Part shown: in pieces, positions 16,184 through 24,303 of the stretch
Position numbering within the stretch: position 1 is the stretch's first letter
Layout: every line of letters begins with the position of its first letter
NCBI RefSeq assembly: GCF_014397785.1
Contig: NZ_VZQQ01000052.1
Coordinates: 1 to 43,357 of the forward strand
Source of the DNA: Paraburkholderia podalyriae
Lineage (GTDB): Bacteria > Pseudomonadota > Gammaproteobacteria > Burkholderiales > Burkholderiaceae
DNA length: 43,357 nucleotides
Reading direction: 5' to 3'
Position numbers and translations under genes: made by a program
The notes under the pieces: generated by a model
Told to the model about the DNA's origin: nothing
Database searches by the model: none
What the model saw: the letters and a program-made list of their open reading frames with translations, nothing else

Positions 16184-17587
16184 TTAGCGGGTGATGCTAT
16201 AGCCGATTCGCGCCATCCAGCGATGCTGGTTGTAGTCGAGAAGGTCCTCGCCATAACCGGAAAAGAAGCCAAGCCACAGGTACCCGCCCCAGCGGCTATT
16301 GATCAGCTTAGCTAATGGATAGGTAAACTGCGTATCGACGCTGCCTTTGCCGCCCCGCGTTCCTTTGCGCAGTGTCGTGTCCAGTTGCCAGCCGTCGTGA
16401 CTGCCGTAGATGAGCCGCAGGTCCACATAGCCACGATAGTCGGCGATGTCGTGGTTCTCGCCAGCGACGTGCGCATAGTAATAAATCTTCGGCGCGACCG
16501 TCAGATGGTAGCCGTTGAGATCGCCGAAATCCCAGATCGGCTTCACGAAGAGAATGTCGATGCCGCGCGATTCGGGACCGTCACGGCCGTTCGATTCGTG
16601 TTCGTAGCCGGCCATCATGCCCATCCTGCTCCACCACTTGCTCTTCCAGCCGGTGTCTTCGAGATAGTAGAAGAGTGCCGGCTTATAGCTGGTGTCGCGG
16701 AACGGCGCCGAGTACTCGCGGATATCCCACAACGAGGTTTGCGTATAAGCGAAGTACAGGTTGTCCACCAACCCACGCGAGCGCGGATCGTCCGGAATGA
16801 CCAGACGGAACTTGAAGCTCAGCTGGAATTTCGCGAGGTTGTCGCCGTTCGAGCCATCGGCGAAATAGGTCGGTTCGTACGCGGAAAAGCGGCTCAGGAA
16901 AGTGTTGATTTGCGGTACCGGCGCATCGGGTCGCGACGGTGCGGGCGACGACGCGATCAAGCTGGTCGACGACGGTTCGCCGCTCGCCGTGCTTGCCGCC
17001 ATTGTTCCATGTGCATTGCCGGCCGACGCGAGCGCCGCGTCGTTGCCGGAGTGCCGCGGACGCGTCAGCAGCACATACGATGGCGACACGTCGAGTTCCG
17101 GCACGTCGATCTGCATTGCGCCGCGCGCCCATTCGGGCCAGCTGCCGGTATAGCGGACCGCCTTCATTTCGCCGGCGGCGAGCTTCAGATGATCGGGCGC
17201 GCCGCTTTCGCGCGTGAGCGTCAACCGGTGCGGCATCGTGTCGGCATTGCTGATCGCGATGGTCAATTGCGCCGGCACGTCGACTTCGGTGCCGCCGGGC
17301 TGATCGCCGGCATAGACGACCGTCACTTCGAGCGGACTGCTCGATAGCGCTTCGCGCGGCGGACGCAAGACGGAAACGCCAGCGACGCTATACACAGAGT
17401 AGCTGCCGAGCACCAGCGCGCCGATGCAAAGCGATAAGCGGGGCAGTAGCCTGGAGAATGAGCTGGAAAACGAGCTGGAAAACGAGCTGGAAAATGGACT
17501 TGAGGATAATCCGGGAACTCGCGAGCGGTGGCTGCGCACGGCGAACTGGCGGTCCTTCTTCACGCGAGACATCAATCGATTCCGCAC
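16184..17587 (-). CDS. pldA: Outer-membrane phospholipase A (OMPLA/PldA) with long N-terminal extension
   Basis: A 467-residue protein. A serine-rich leader (27-45) precedes a hydrophobic signal or anchor segment (about 48-72). An extra soluble domain (about 85-175) and a Ser/Ala/Pro linker (180-225) follow, then the 12-strand phospholipase barrel (about 226-467). The active-site motif is YEHESNG with H330 and S332, matching H142 and S144 of E. coli OMPLA. The position of its third triad residue, N156, appears to be D344 here. The enzyme hydrolyses phospholipids in the outer membrane. The start is GTG 17587, preceded by AGGAG at 7 nt; an in-frame ATG five codons later has no comparable Shine-Dalgarno. 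At 467 residues it is much longer than E. coli PldA (289). Confidence 0.85.
   Translation of the reverse strand: MRNRLMSRVKKDRQFAVRSHRSRVPGLSSSPFSSSFSSSFSSSFSRLLPRLSLCIGALVLGSYSVYSVAGVSVLRPPREALSSSPLEVTVVYAGDQPGGTEVDVPAQLTIAISNADTMPHRLTLTRESGAPDHLKLAAGEMKAVRYTGSWPEWARGAMQIDVPELDVSPSYVLLTRPRHSGNDAALASAGNAHGTMAASTASGEPSSTSLIASSPAPSRPDAPVPQINTFLSRFSAYEPTYFADGSNGDNLAKFQLSFKFRLVIPDDPRSRGLVDNLYFAYTQTSLWDIREYSAPFRDTSYKPALFYYLEDTGWKSKWWSRMGMMAGYEHESNGRDGPESRGIDILFVKPIWDFGDLNGYHLTVAPKIYYYAHVAGENHDIADYRGYVDLRLIYGSHDGWQLDTTLRKGTRGGKGSVDTQFTYPLAKLINSRWGGYLWLGFFSGYGEDLLDYNQHRWMARIGYSITR
17457..17504. repeat. 12-bp tandem repeat in the pldA leader
   Basis: Three near-identical 12-bp units plus one degenerate unit encode the FSSS-type repeats before the hydrophobic segment of PldA. 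Changes in copy number would alter leader length in steps of four residues without breaking the frame. Confidence 0.75.
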
Positions 17588-18207
17588 AGGGAGCTCCTAT
17601 TGGTCTACGAGTTCGGGTCGCAATCAGACGATAGGGTTGAAGCGCGCAATTGGGTACAGAATCAGGGCCGGCGTGTTTCTTTCGGAAACGCCGACGCATG
17701 CCGGTTCCCGCAATCCGGATTTTTGCCCATTCTGCCAGTGCCATTACCTATTGCGTGAGTGGAAAAAAGAATCAGCAGCGCTATCGGAGCAAATAGCGGG
17801 CGGAAATGCGGGTAATGCGGACGTGTCGTTGCATTTGCGCAACGAAGGTTTAATGTCAAATCGCGTGTCAATCGCGAGCTGGTATTTCCCGTCGCCGGAT
17901 CAGTCATTTTCGTTATGGCAATTGCGCGTCAATCGGCGAGTCGCTTTTTCGGCAATTCGTTGCGCGGCGAATGGGACGGCTGAATGCTTTCTTCAATAGG
18001 CGAATTGCCGGTATCGCTCCGGCGCGGACGCATTTTCGAGTTCGCTCACCCGCGGCATATGGCGCAACAGGCGCTTCGCGCGTGACGCCAATTGCCCATA
18101 GACGCGTCATCGAGTCGTTCGGTCGCAAAGCGGCCCACGGTTGTCTCCTTTATCGAATCGTTGAGTTGGGGGTGCCTTGGGCTTCCCCGGATGCCTGGAC
18201 ATGCCGC
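17588..18207. other. Intergenic region upstream of pldA, no gene seen
   Basis: These 620 bp are less GC-rich than the neighbouring genes. They should hold the pldA promoter. A 9-bp inverted repeat, GGCAATTCG (17951-17959) and CGAATTGCC (18001-18009), is the only structure I find. Short frames such as 17913-18128 (minus) lack a domain or a Shine-Dalgarno. Confidence 0.5.
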
Positions 18208-20211
18208 TCACTCCGTCGGCGAGACGAGCAGCGACACCGGCACGCCTCGACAATCGACCTCCGCGAGGACCGTCGCGCCGAGCCCGGCGCCCGACCTGGT
18301 GCGCGCTTCGGACGGGCTCGCGTCGCGCTCGATGTGCAGAATGTTCAGCGGCCAGGACGGCCGCGTCAGCCGCTCGTGAGCAAGCGCGCCGACCCACAGC
18401 GGCGCCGCGGACGTGCCGTCGTCGACCGTGTAGCCGCTCGGCCACAAGCGAAGCACGTAGCGCTCCTCGCGCGATTCGCCGGGCCGCATGAAGACCAGCG
18501 ACGATGGCACGCCGTTGTTCAGCTTCGGCAGCACCGGCAGCGACACGGCCGCGACGTCGGGCGAGGCGAGTGACAGCAGGCTGTGCGCAGACACGTCGGT
18601 GCCCTCGACCCAGCCCTGCGCGCGCAACTGCTCGCGTATCGAAGCAGGCTCCGATACCCATTGCAGCGTCAGCGGCTCCTTGCGATCACCGCCCATATCG
18701 GAGCGAAAGCACGGCAGACGCTTCCACTCGGAGTGCTGCCACTGAGCCTGCGTGAGCTGCACGGGCGGCGGTTGCGGCGCGCTGTCCGGCGGCGTCGGCA
18801 TCGCGACGCCGAGCTGCAGGCCAACGCTGAGCGCCACGACCGCGAGCACCACGAGCGGCATCAAACGGCGCTGCGGCGGCGGCTGCGGATGCCGCCAGAT
18901 CGCCGTCAGCGCGATCAGCGCGACCCACACATACGCGAGCGCCGCCCCGCCGATCGCGTCGGACACCCAGTAGCGGCCGAAGTAGACCCCCGCCAGCGCG
19001 ACCACGATCACGACGATGATGCTCGCCCCCGCAACCAGCACGCCTTCGAGCTTGCCGACCCGGCGCGCGAGCAGGAACGCGAGAAAGCCATAGACGATCA
19101 CCGTCGCGGCGACGTGATTGCTCGGAAACACGAAGTGGCTCGTCACCAGCTCATTGGGCGGAGCGCGGCGCATCGCGAGTTGCAGCCCGAGAATCAGCAG
19201 CTGCGAAAACGCGACCGCCGCGAGCCAGTAGGTGATCGTGCGCCAGCGCCGCTCCCATACCATCCATAGGGCAACCGTGACGATCAGCGCGATCAGCGTG
19301 ATGCCGCTGCCGAGCGTCCCGAGCGCCGCGAGCACCGAGTCGCCCCACGGCGTGCGCACCGATTGCAGGAAATGATAGACGGACAGGTCGACGGTGGTCA
19401 GCGGATCGCCGCTGACGACATCCTCGAGGACCCCGAAAAAAAGCGCGCCGGCCATCAGCACGATTAGCGACGTCACGAGGAGGTGGGTCGCATCGGGCGT
19501 GTCGGGGTCGAGCATGCGCCGCGCGACCCGCCCGAGCGGACCCGGATGGCGGCATGCCCAACTGCCGAGACGACGGCCCGCCGCGCTCGACCACGCGTTC
19601 GCGTGCGACATCAGAAACCCTGCGCCGCGAAAGCTGAGCCAAACGATGCACACCAGCATCGCGATGATCACGACGAGCCGGAACGACACCGCGCCCGCGA
19701 GCAGCACCGACGCGCCGAATACGACGCCGGGCAGGATGTGCGCGGGCGCCCACAGCAACGCGGACAGCACGTTGATCGCGAAGAAGCGCAGCGGCCGCAT
19801 GCCCATCATGCCCGCGACGACCGGCACGATCGCCCGCAACGGGCCGATGAAGCGGGCGAGCGCGACGCTCTTCGCGCCATGCTTCAGAAAGAAGCGTTGA
19901 CCCGCGTCGAGCACGCCGGGATGCGTGCGCAACGGCCACAGAATGACGATGCGTTCCTTGTAGCGATCGCCGAGCCAGAAGCTGATGCCGTCGCCGGCGA
20001 CCGCGCCGACGATCGCCCACGCGAAGACCCACGCAAGACTCAGTGTGCCGGTGCCCGTCAGCGCGCCGGCGAGGAACATCGCGGTGCTGCCGGGAATGAA
20101 GGTGCCGATCACCGCGATCGCTTCGAGAAAAGCGGCGAGGAACACGACCGCGAGCATCCACGTCGAGTGGCCGGCGAGCAGATGCAAAAGGTGGATGTAG
20201 GCGTGCTCCAT
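18208..20211 (-). CDS. DedA / PAP2-like / LssY fusion membrane protein
   Basis: A 667-residue polytopic inner-membrane protein. The first about 210 residues are a DedA domain, including IGTFIPGSTAMFLAGAL and the ARFIGPLRAIVPVVAGMMGM motif. Residues about 290-450 form a PAP2-type phosphatase fold. Residues about 480-667 match the LssY C-terminal domain. PAP2 motif C2 is present (PSNH, H366), but C3, normally SR...H...D, reads AGVYFGRYWVSD. The arginine (G408) and the nucleophilic histidine (Y414) are therefore replaced, and the C1 lysine also appears to be lost. Lipid phosphatase activity is therefore doubtful, while the DedA part looks intact. ATG 20211 is chosen because the DedA domain starts there; the open frame upstream is not supported. 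Confidence 0.88.
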   Translation of the reverse strand: MEHAYIHLLHLLAGHSTWMLAVVFLAAFLEAIAVIGTFIPGSTAMFLAGALTGTGTLSLAWVFAWAIVGAVAGDGISFWLGDRYKERIVILWPLRTHPGVLDAGQRFFLKHGAKSVALARFIGPLRAIVPVVAGMMGMRPLRFFAINVLSALLWAPAHILPGVVFGASVLLAGAVSFRLVVIIAMLVCIVWLSFRGAGFLMSHANAWSSAAGRRLGSWACRHPGPLGRVARRMLDPDTPDATHLLVTSLIVLMAGALFFGVLEDVVSGDPLTTVDLSVYHFLQSVRTPWGDSVLAALGTLGSGITLIALIVTVALWMVWERRWRTITYWLAAVAFSQLLILGLQLAMRRAPPNELVTSHFVFPSNHVAATVIVYGFLAFLLARRVGKLEGVLVAGASIIVVIVVALAGVYFGRYWVSDAIGGAALAYVWVALIALTAIWRHPQPPPQRRLMPLVVLAVVALSVGLQLGVAMPTPPDSAPQPPPVQLTQAQWQHSEWKRLPCFRSDMGGDRKEPLTLQWVSEPASIREQLRAQGWVEGTDVSAHSLLSLASPDVAAVSLPVLPKLNNGVPSSLVFMRPGESREERYVLRLWPSGYTVDDGTSAAPLWVGALAHERLTRPSWPLNILHIERDASPSEARTRSGAGLGATVLAEVDCRGVPVSLLVSPTE

Positions 20212-20362
20212 CGTGCGCGGTCGGCCGTTCGAGCGTAACGACCGATCATAACGCGCACAGAATTGCCGTGGGCGCGGGCGGGAGCGGCGCCGCTGCATCG
20301 CTCGGGCGATCGGCTCAGAATGGATGTCGTGGCTCGGCGGATCGATGCACTCGGAGGTAGCT

Positions 20363-20746
20363 ATGAAGACAGCAACAGGTGGGATCGTGCGGTTGGTGTT
20401 GCTTGCGGCTCTGTTGGCGGTTGGAGCCGTGCGGGCGGTAGAGGCCCAGCAACTGGGCAATTCTGGCGGTAGTCAAAACGGAACCCGTGCGGGCACCAAT
20501 GCCGGCACTAGCGCGGGCACCGGCAATGCGGCTGTCGGCGGCGCGATGGGCATCGGTACTGGCGTCAGCCCGAGTGCCGTGCCGGGGCCCGGCATGTCGG
20601 CGGGCGGCTCGTATGGCCTCGGCTCCGGTGGCGCGACCGGCTCGGGTGCCGCACCCAACAACATGCGCGCGAACGGCACGGCGCTGTACATGAATCCGGA
20701 CCCGCGCGCGCCGAACGTGAGCGGCCGCGCGGCGCCGCCGCGCTAG
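20363..20746 (+). CDS. Small secreted Gly/Ala/Thr-rich protein of unknown function
   Basis: 127 residues. A clear signal peptide (MKTATGGIVRLVLLAALLAV..., cleavage near VEAQ, about residue 26) is followed by a low-complexity region with GT/AGT repeats and many glycines, then a short tail ending in PNVSGRAAPPR. GGAGGT before ATG 20363 favours this start over one 13 codons upstream. No known domain. Proteins of this kind are common and poorly characterised in Burkholderiales. Confidence 0.7.
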   Translation: MKTATGGIVRLVLLAALLAVGAVRAVEAQQLGNSGGSQNGTRAGTNAGTSAGTGNAAVGGAMGIGTGVSPSAVPGPGMSAGGSYGLGSGGATGSGAAPNNMRANGTALYMNPDPRAPNVSGRAAPPR

Positions 20747-20794
20747 CGCAGCGCATATAGAATGCAGGTCCGATCCGACCACCGGGGGAAGCGA

Positions 20795-21271
20795 ATGGCG
20801 CACGGCGAACACAAATACCACGTATCGGTGCAATGGACCGGCAACCGTGGCAGCGGCACGTCCGGCTACCGCGACTACGGCCGCGATCACGTGATTGCTT
20901 CTGGCGGCAAGCCCGACATTCCGGGCTCGTCGGACCCGGCGTTTCTCGGCGACGCGACGCGCTGGAATCCCGAGGAGCTGCTGGTCGCGTCGGCGAGCGC
21001 GTGTCATAAGCTGTGGTATCTGCATCTGTGCTCTGACGCGGGCATCGTCGTGCTCGACTATCGCGACGACGCGGAAGGCACGATGCTCGACACCGCGCAG
21101 GAAGGTCGCTTCTCGCAGATCGTGCTGCGCCCGCGCGTGACGATCCGCGCGGGCGGTGACGTCGAACGGGCCGCGCATCTGCATCACGTCGCGCATCAGA
21201 AGTGCTACGTCGCGAATTCGATCAACTTTCCGATTCTCTGCGAGCCGGTGGTGGAGACGGACGCGCGTTGA
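20795..21271 (+). CDS. OsmC/Ohr-family peroxide-detoxification protein
   Basis: 158 residues. The two conserved redox cysteines are in SASACHKLWYLHLC and HHVAHQKCYVANS, the arrangement used by OsmC/Ohr peroxidases to reduce organic hydroperoxides in the cytoplasm. WNPEELLVAS is a hallmark of the family. GGGGGA before ATG 20795 supports this start over the in-frame ATG at 20762. It is a single gene, convergent with the small gene at 21337. Membership of the OsmC family is sure; the subgroup (an YhfA- or OsmC-like single-domain form) is not. Confidence 0.9.
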   Translation: MAHGEHKYHVSVQWTGNRGSGTSGYRDYGRDHVIASGGKPDIPGSSDPAFLGDATRWNPEELLVASASACHKLWYLHLCSDAGIVVLDYRDDAEGTMLDTAQEGRFSQIVLRPRVTIRAGGDVERAAHLHHVAHQKCYVANSINFPILCEPVVETDAR

Positions 21272-21302
21272 TGCGCCTGCGGCGGCGCGAAGCGTGCGGG
21301 AA

Positions 21303-21319
21303 GCCGGCTACACGCCGGC
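21303..21319. terminator. Stem-loop between two convergent genes
   Basis: GCCGGC-TACAC-GCCGGC lies in the 65-bp gap between the OsmC gene (plus) and the 77-residue gene (minus). There is no clear T-run, so it may be a weak bidirectional terminator or only a 3' mRNA-stabilising hairpin. Confidence 0.35.
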
Positions 21320-21336
21320 CTAACGCCCGCTAGCGC

Positions 21337-21570
21337 TCAACGATTGCCGTCGAGCAGATCGCCGAGCAGTTCGTCGAACGCGGCCTGCGCGTCTTCGAGT
21401 TCCTGCAGCGCGGCGTCGAATGTCTGCAGCGCAAATTGCGAGGGTTTGCCGCTGCCGGCCGGCGGGAATTGCGATTGCAACGACGCGAACGCCGTCTGCA
21501 CGCGCGTGGTCGCGGTCAACACGCGATCCATTGCGGCCGTTTCTTCGGCTCGCGCCTTGTCGTGATCCAT
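21337..21570 (-). CDS. Small hypothetical helical protein
   Basis: 77 residues, acidic, probably all-helical (MDHDKARAEETAAMDRVL..., QTFDAALQELEDAQAAFDEL). No membrane segment, signal peptide or cysteine. CGGAG lies before the ATG at 21570, and codon use resembles that of the neighbours, so I consider it a real gene. I do not recognise the family. Confidence 0.65.
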   Translation of the reverse strand: MDHDKARAEETAAMDRVLTATTRVQTAFASLQSQFPPAGSGKPSQFALQTFDAALQELEDAQAAFDELLGDLLDGNR

Positions 21571-21655
21571 GAGAACTCCGGGGTCGTCGGATTGCGTCGG
21601 AACGGCTCGCGCCGCCTCAAAAAGGGACTAACGGGTGACTATGCCACGTTCGCGC

Positions 21656-22126
21656 TCAGGAGAGCGGCAGACCGCCATACGCTTTCACTTCGCGCAACGA
21701 TAAGGCCGATTCGACCGACGTCACGCCCGGCAGGCCGCGCAGTTCGTCGCGCATGAACGTGCCGTAGTCGTCGAGGTCGCGCGCGACGATCTGCAGGATG
21801 TAGTCGGCGCTGCCCGATACGTTGTGGCACGACAGGATACGCGGGATCGCCTGCACCTCGCGCTCGAAGCGCGTCGCCACCACGCGGTCGTGCACCGCGA
21901 AGCGCACATGCACGAATGCGACCACGCCCAGACCCAGCGCGGCGCGCGACAGCACCGCGCGGTAGCGGTCGATATAACCATCCTTCTCCAGGCGCTTCAG
22001 ACGCCGCGCGCACGGTGTCTCGCTGAGGCCGACCATCTCGGCGAGACGCGCATTCGACATGCGGCCGTCGTTTTGCAGCGCGGCGAGAATCGCGCGATCG
22101 GTTTTGTCGAGGTCGTCGGCGGGCAT
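21656..22126 (-). CDS. Lrp/AsnC-family transcriptional regulator
   Basis: 156 residues. An N-terminal helix-turn-helix (LDKTDRAILAALQNDGRMSNARLAEMVGLSETPCARRLKRLEKDGYI as consecutive helices, residues 6-52) is followed by a C-terminal RAM/ACT-like domain (about 65-145) that binds amino acids and oligomerises. It diverges from a LysE-type exporter gene. This is a well-known pairing in which an Lrp protein activates amino-acid efflux when its effector accumulates. Effector unknown. Confidence 0.93.
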   Translation of the reverse strand: MPADDLDKTDRAILAALQNDGRMSNARLAEMVGLSETPCARRLKRLEKDGYIDRYRAVLSRAALGLGVVAFVHVRFAVHDRVVATRFEREVQAIPRILSCHNVSGSADYILQIVARDLDDYGTFMRDELRGLPGVTSVESALSLREVKAYGGLPLS

Positions 22127-22282
22127 GGTCCGGAGGTGGTTGTTGAGGGCGGGTGGAAGACGCCATAGGATGACGAAATATTAGCGCATTCCACCATTGC
22201 GGAGATGTGCGGAACAGAAAATCGCCAGCAAACCCTCCACATCCGATAGCAACATGGAGCCTCGAAGAACAAGGAGGCTCCG

Positions 22283-22921
22283 ATGATTTCCGCTCACCTG
22301 CTGGCCGTCTATGTGGCGGCATTGATCGTCGTTTATGCGGTGCCTGGGCCGGACATGGCGCTGATCCTGCAAACCAGCATCGCGCGCGGCGTGCGCAGCG
22401 GCTTCGCGGCGGCCGCGGGGCTCGGCGTGTCGCGCGCGACCCACGTGACGCTGTCGGCCTGCGGCATGGCGGCGCTGCTGCGCAACGCGCCGTGGCTGTA
22501 CGACGCGGTGCGCTATGCCGGCGCGATCTATCTCGCGTGGGTCGGCATTCAGATCTTCCTCTCGCCCGGGTTCGCGTTGCCCGCCGGTTCACGCGACACG
22601 CAAGCGGCCGACGCGTCGCGGCCGTTGCGGAGCGCGTTCGTCAAAGGTCTGCTGACCAATCTGCTGAACCCGAAGGCGCTATTGTTCTGCTCGGTGCTGT
22701 TGCCGCAATTCGTGCGGCCGGAAGCGGGGCCTGTGGTGTGGCAGATGATCGAACTCGGCGTCGTGCTGCTCGCGATCGGCGTATGCTTCGACGCGTTGTA
22801 TGCGATCGGGGCAGCGCGCATCGCCAACTGGCTGCGCGCCCATCCTTTGGCGCAGACGGTGCAGCGGTGGACGTTTTCGGCTGCGTTGATCGGCTTTGCG
22901 CTGCGGCTTTCGCTGGATTGA
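22283..22921 (+). CDS. LysE/RhtB-family amino-acid exporter
   Basis: 212 residues with about six membrane helices. The N-terminal motif VPGPDMALILQTSIARGVRSGFAAA and the NPKALLFCSVLLPQF segment are diagnostic of the RhtB/LysE family. AAGGAGG lies just before ATG 22283. It diverges from an Lrp-type regulator gene, which probably controls it. The substrate (a neutral amino acid or homoserine-like compound) is a family-level guess. Confidence 0.93.
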   Translation: MISAHLLAVYVAALIVVYAVPGPDMALILQTSIARGVRSGFAAAAGLGVSRATHVTLSACGMAALLRNAPWLYDAVRYAGAIYLAWVGIQIFLSPGFALPAGSRDTQAADASRPLRSAFVKGLLTNLLNPKALLFCSVLLPQFVRPEAGPVVWQMIELGVVLLAIGVCFDALYAIGAARIANWLRAHPLAQTVQRWTFSAALIGFALRLSLD

Positions 22922-23071
22922 GGCTCGGCGTTGCGGTCAGCGGGCGACGGGCGTCGCCGACCGCTTACTTTTTCAGTGCCAGGTGATTGTGTTAATAAAG
23001 CCGATAGCGCAGCGGGCCGCGAGACCGGTGCGCTGCAGAACAGGCGGGCGCGCCCACCCGCTGCGACACAA

Positions 23072-23127
23072 CCACCTTCTCACGTCCGTCGATGAAAACC
23101 CACCTTCTCACGTCCGTCGATGAAAAC
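23072..23127. repeat. 28-bp perfect tandem duplication over the ynfA-like start codon
   Basis: Two adjacent copies of the same 28-bp unit begin at 23072 and 23100. Each contains ATGAAAAC, so there are start codons at 23092 and 23120. Because 28 is not a multiple of three, the first ATG opens a different frame (to 23508) from the second, which starts the real gene. Confidence 0.9.
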
Positions 23128-23446
23128 CTTCCTGCTGTATGTCGTGACCGCTGTTGCCGAGATTCTCGGCTGCTACCTGCCATGGCGCTGGCTAAAGGAG
23201 GACGGCTCCGCATGGCTGTTGCTGCCAGGTGCGGCAAGCCTTGCGCTGTTCGCCTGGCTGCTGACGCTGCATGGCACCGCCGCGGGCCGCGTGTATGCGG
23301 CCTACGGCGGCGTGTACGTAGCGGTCGCGATTGCGTGGCTGTGGGTCGTGGACGAGGTGCGACCCACGCTGTGGGACGCGGCTGGCGCCGCGCTGACGCT
23401 GGCCGGCATGGCGGTGATCGCATTCCAGCCGCGCCTGCACGCGTGA
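23120..23446 (+). CDS. YnfA-family (UPF0060) small membrane protein
   Basis: 108 residues with four predicted membrane helices; 108 residues is the usual length for this family. Conserved features include AVAEILGCYLPWRWL near the N-terminus and YAAYGGVYVAVAIAWLW in the third helix. The family is related in fold to small multidrug-resistance (DMT) proteins; its role is not well established. ATG 23120 gives the full family length. No good Shine-Dalgarno is visible because the start lies in the second copy of a 28-bp duplication. Confidence 0.93.
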   Translation: MKTFLLYVVTAVAEILGCYLPWRWLKEDGSAWLLLPGAASLALFAWLLTLHGTAAGRVYAAYGGVYVAVAIAWLWVVDEVRPTLWDAAGAALTLAGMAVIAFQPRLHA

Positions 23447-23483
23447 GCGCGGCGCCGCGCGATCGACGACCCGCCCGCTTCCT

Positions 23484-23996
23484 TTACTGCGGCAATCCGC
23501 CCAGATAGTCGAGCTTGCCGAGCTCGACACCGTTATGACGCAGGATGTCGTACGCGGTCGTCACGTGGAAAAAGAAGTTCGGCAGCACGAAACCGAACAG
23601 ATATGACGATCCAGTGAACTCGATCGGGCCCGGCCGCATTTTCAGCGTGACCGTGCGGCTTTCCGAGCCGTCTATCTGCGCCGCGTTGAATTCCTTCAGG
23701 TAATCGATCGTCTTCTGGATACGGGCCCGCAGTTCGTCGAAAGTCTGCTCGACGTCCTCGAACTTCGGCGGCTCCACGCCGGCAAGGCGCGCCGCGCAAC
23801 CCTTCGCGGTATCGCTCGCGATATATACCTGGCGTACGAGCGGCAGCATGTCCGGCGCGAGCCGGGCATTCGTGAACACCGCCGGCTCTATCTGCTTCGC
23901 GGCGGCGTGCGCCTCGGCTTTGCCCAGGATCGCCTGCAGATTCGTGAGGCCGCGAATCAGCACAGGCAGTGATGCTTGATACATCGAAATTGACAT
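23484..23996 (-). CDS. DUF1993 family protein
   Basis: 170 residues. MSISMYQASLPVLIRGLTNL at the start and the C-terminal FVLPNFFFHVTTAYDILRHNGVELGKLDYLG are the characteristic ends of DUF1993, which has a four-helix DinB-like fold with a histidine-containing C-terminal helix. AGAGGA precedes ATG 23996; the frame upstream of that is not supported. Function unknown. The gene is convergent with ynfA and divergent from the sedolisin gene. Confidence 0.88.
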   Translation of the reverse strand: MSISMYQASLPVLIRGLTNLQAILGKAEAHAAAKQIEPAVFTNARLAPDMLPLVRQVYIASDTAKGCAARLAGVEPPKFEDVEQTFDELRARIQKTIDYLKEFNAAQIDGSESRTVTLKMRPGPIEFTGSSYLFGFVLPNFFFHVTTAYDILRHNGVELGKLDYLGGLPQ

Positions 23997-24303
23997 GGGT
24001 TCCTCTGATTTCTCGATCGTGCGCGCAGACGGCGCGCGCGGCAATGAAACGGCGGGAATGCCGCTTCAGCATCATAGCGTGCCGCATCCACAGCCGCGCG
24101 TTAGCCATTCGGACGACTGCCGCGCGCGCCGGAACTGTGTTCGAATGCCTTGGTCGGACGCTTGGAAGAAGTTCTTGATCAACCCCTGCTGGCGTATCGC
24201 GAAACGATGCGCCCATGCAGGCGCGTGGCGTGCTTGCCCGTCGCCGGGCCACGCGGTCGTGTGAGATCGTGTGCGCCGCCACGCAAACAGGAGAATTGAC
24301 ACC
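23997..24303. other. Divergent promoter region between DUF1993 and sedolisin genes
   Basis: These 307 bp hold no gene I can support. They should contain promoters for both flanking genes. I do not see a convincing consensus element or a strong inverted repeat. Confidence 0.4.

Noticed and set aside
17424..17999. Plus-strand frame encoding repeated NELE units
   Set aside because: The repeats come from the 12-bp tandem array inside the pldA leader on the opposite strand; no Shine-Dalgarno or domain supports it.
23072..23127. CRISPR-like direct repeats
   Set aside because: The two 28-bp copies are directly adjacent without a spacer and there are only two, so this is a tandem duplication.
23092..23508. 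Alternative 138-codon frame from the first duplicated ATG before ynfA
   Set aside because: It is out of frame with the conserved YnfA protein and has no domain; it exists because of the 28-bp duplication.
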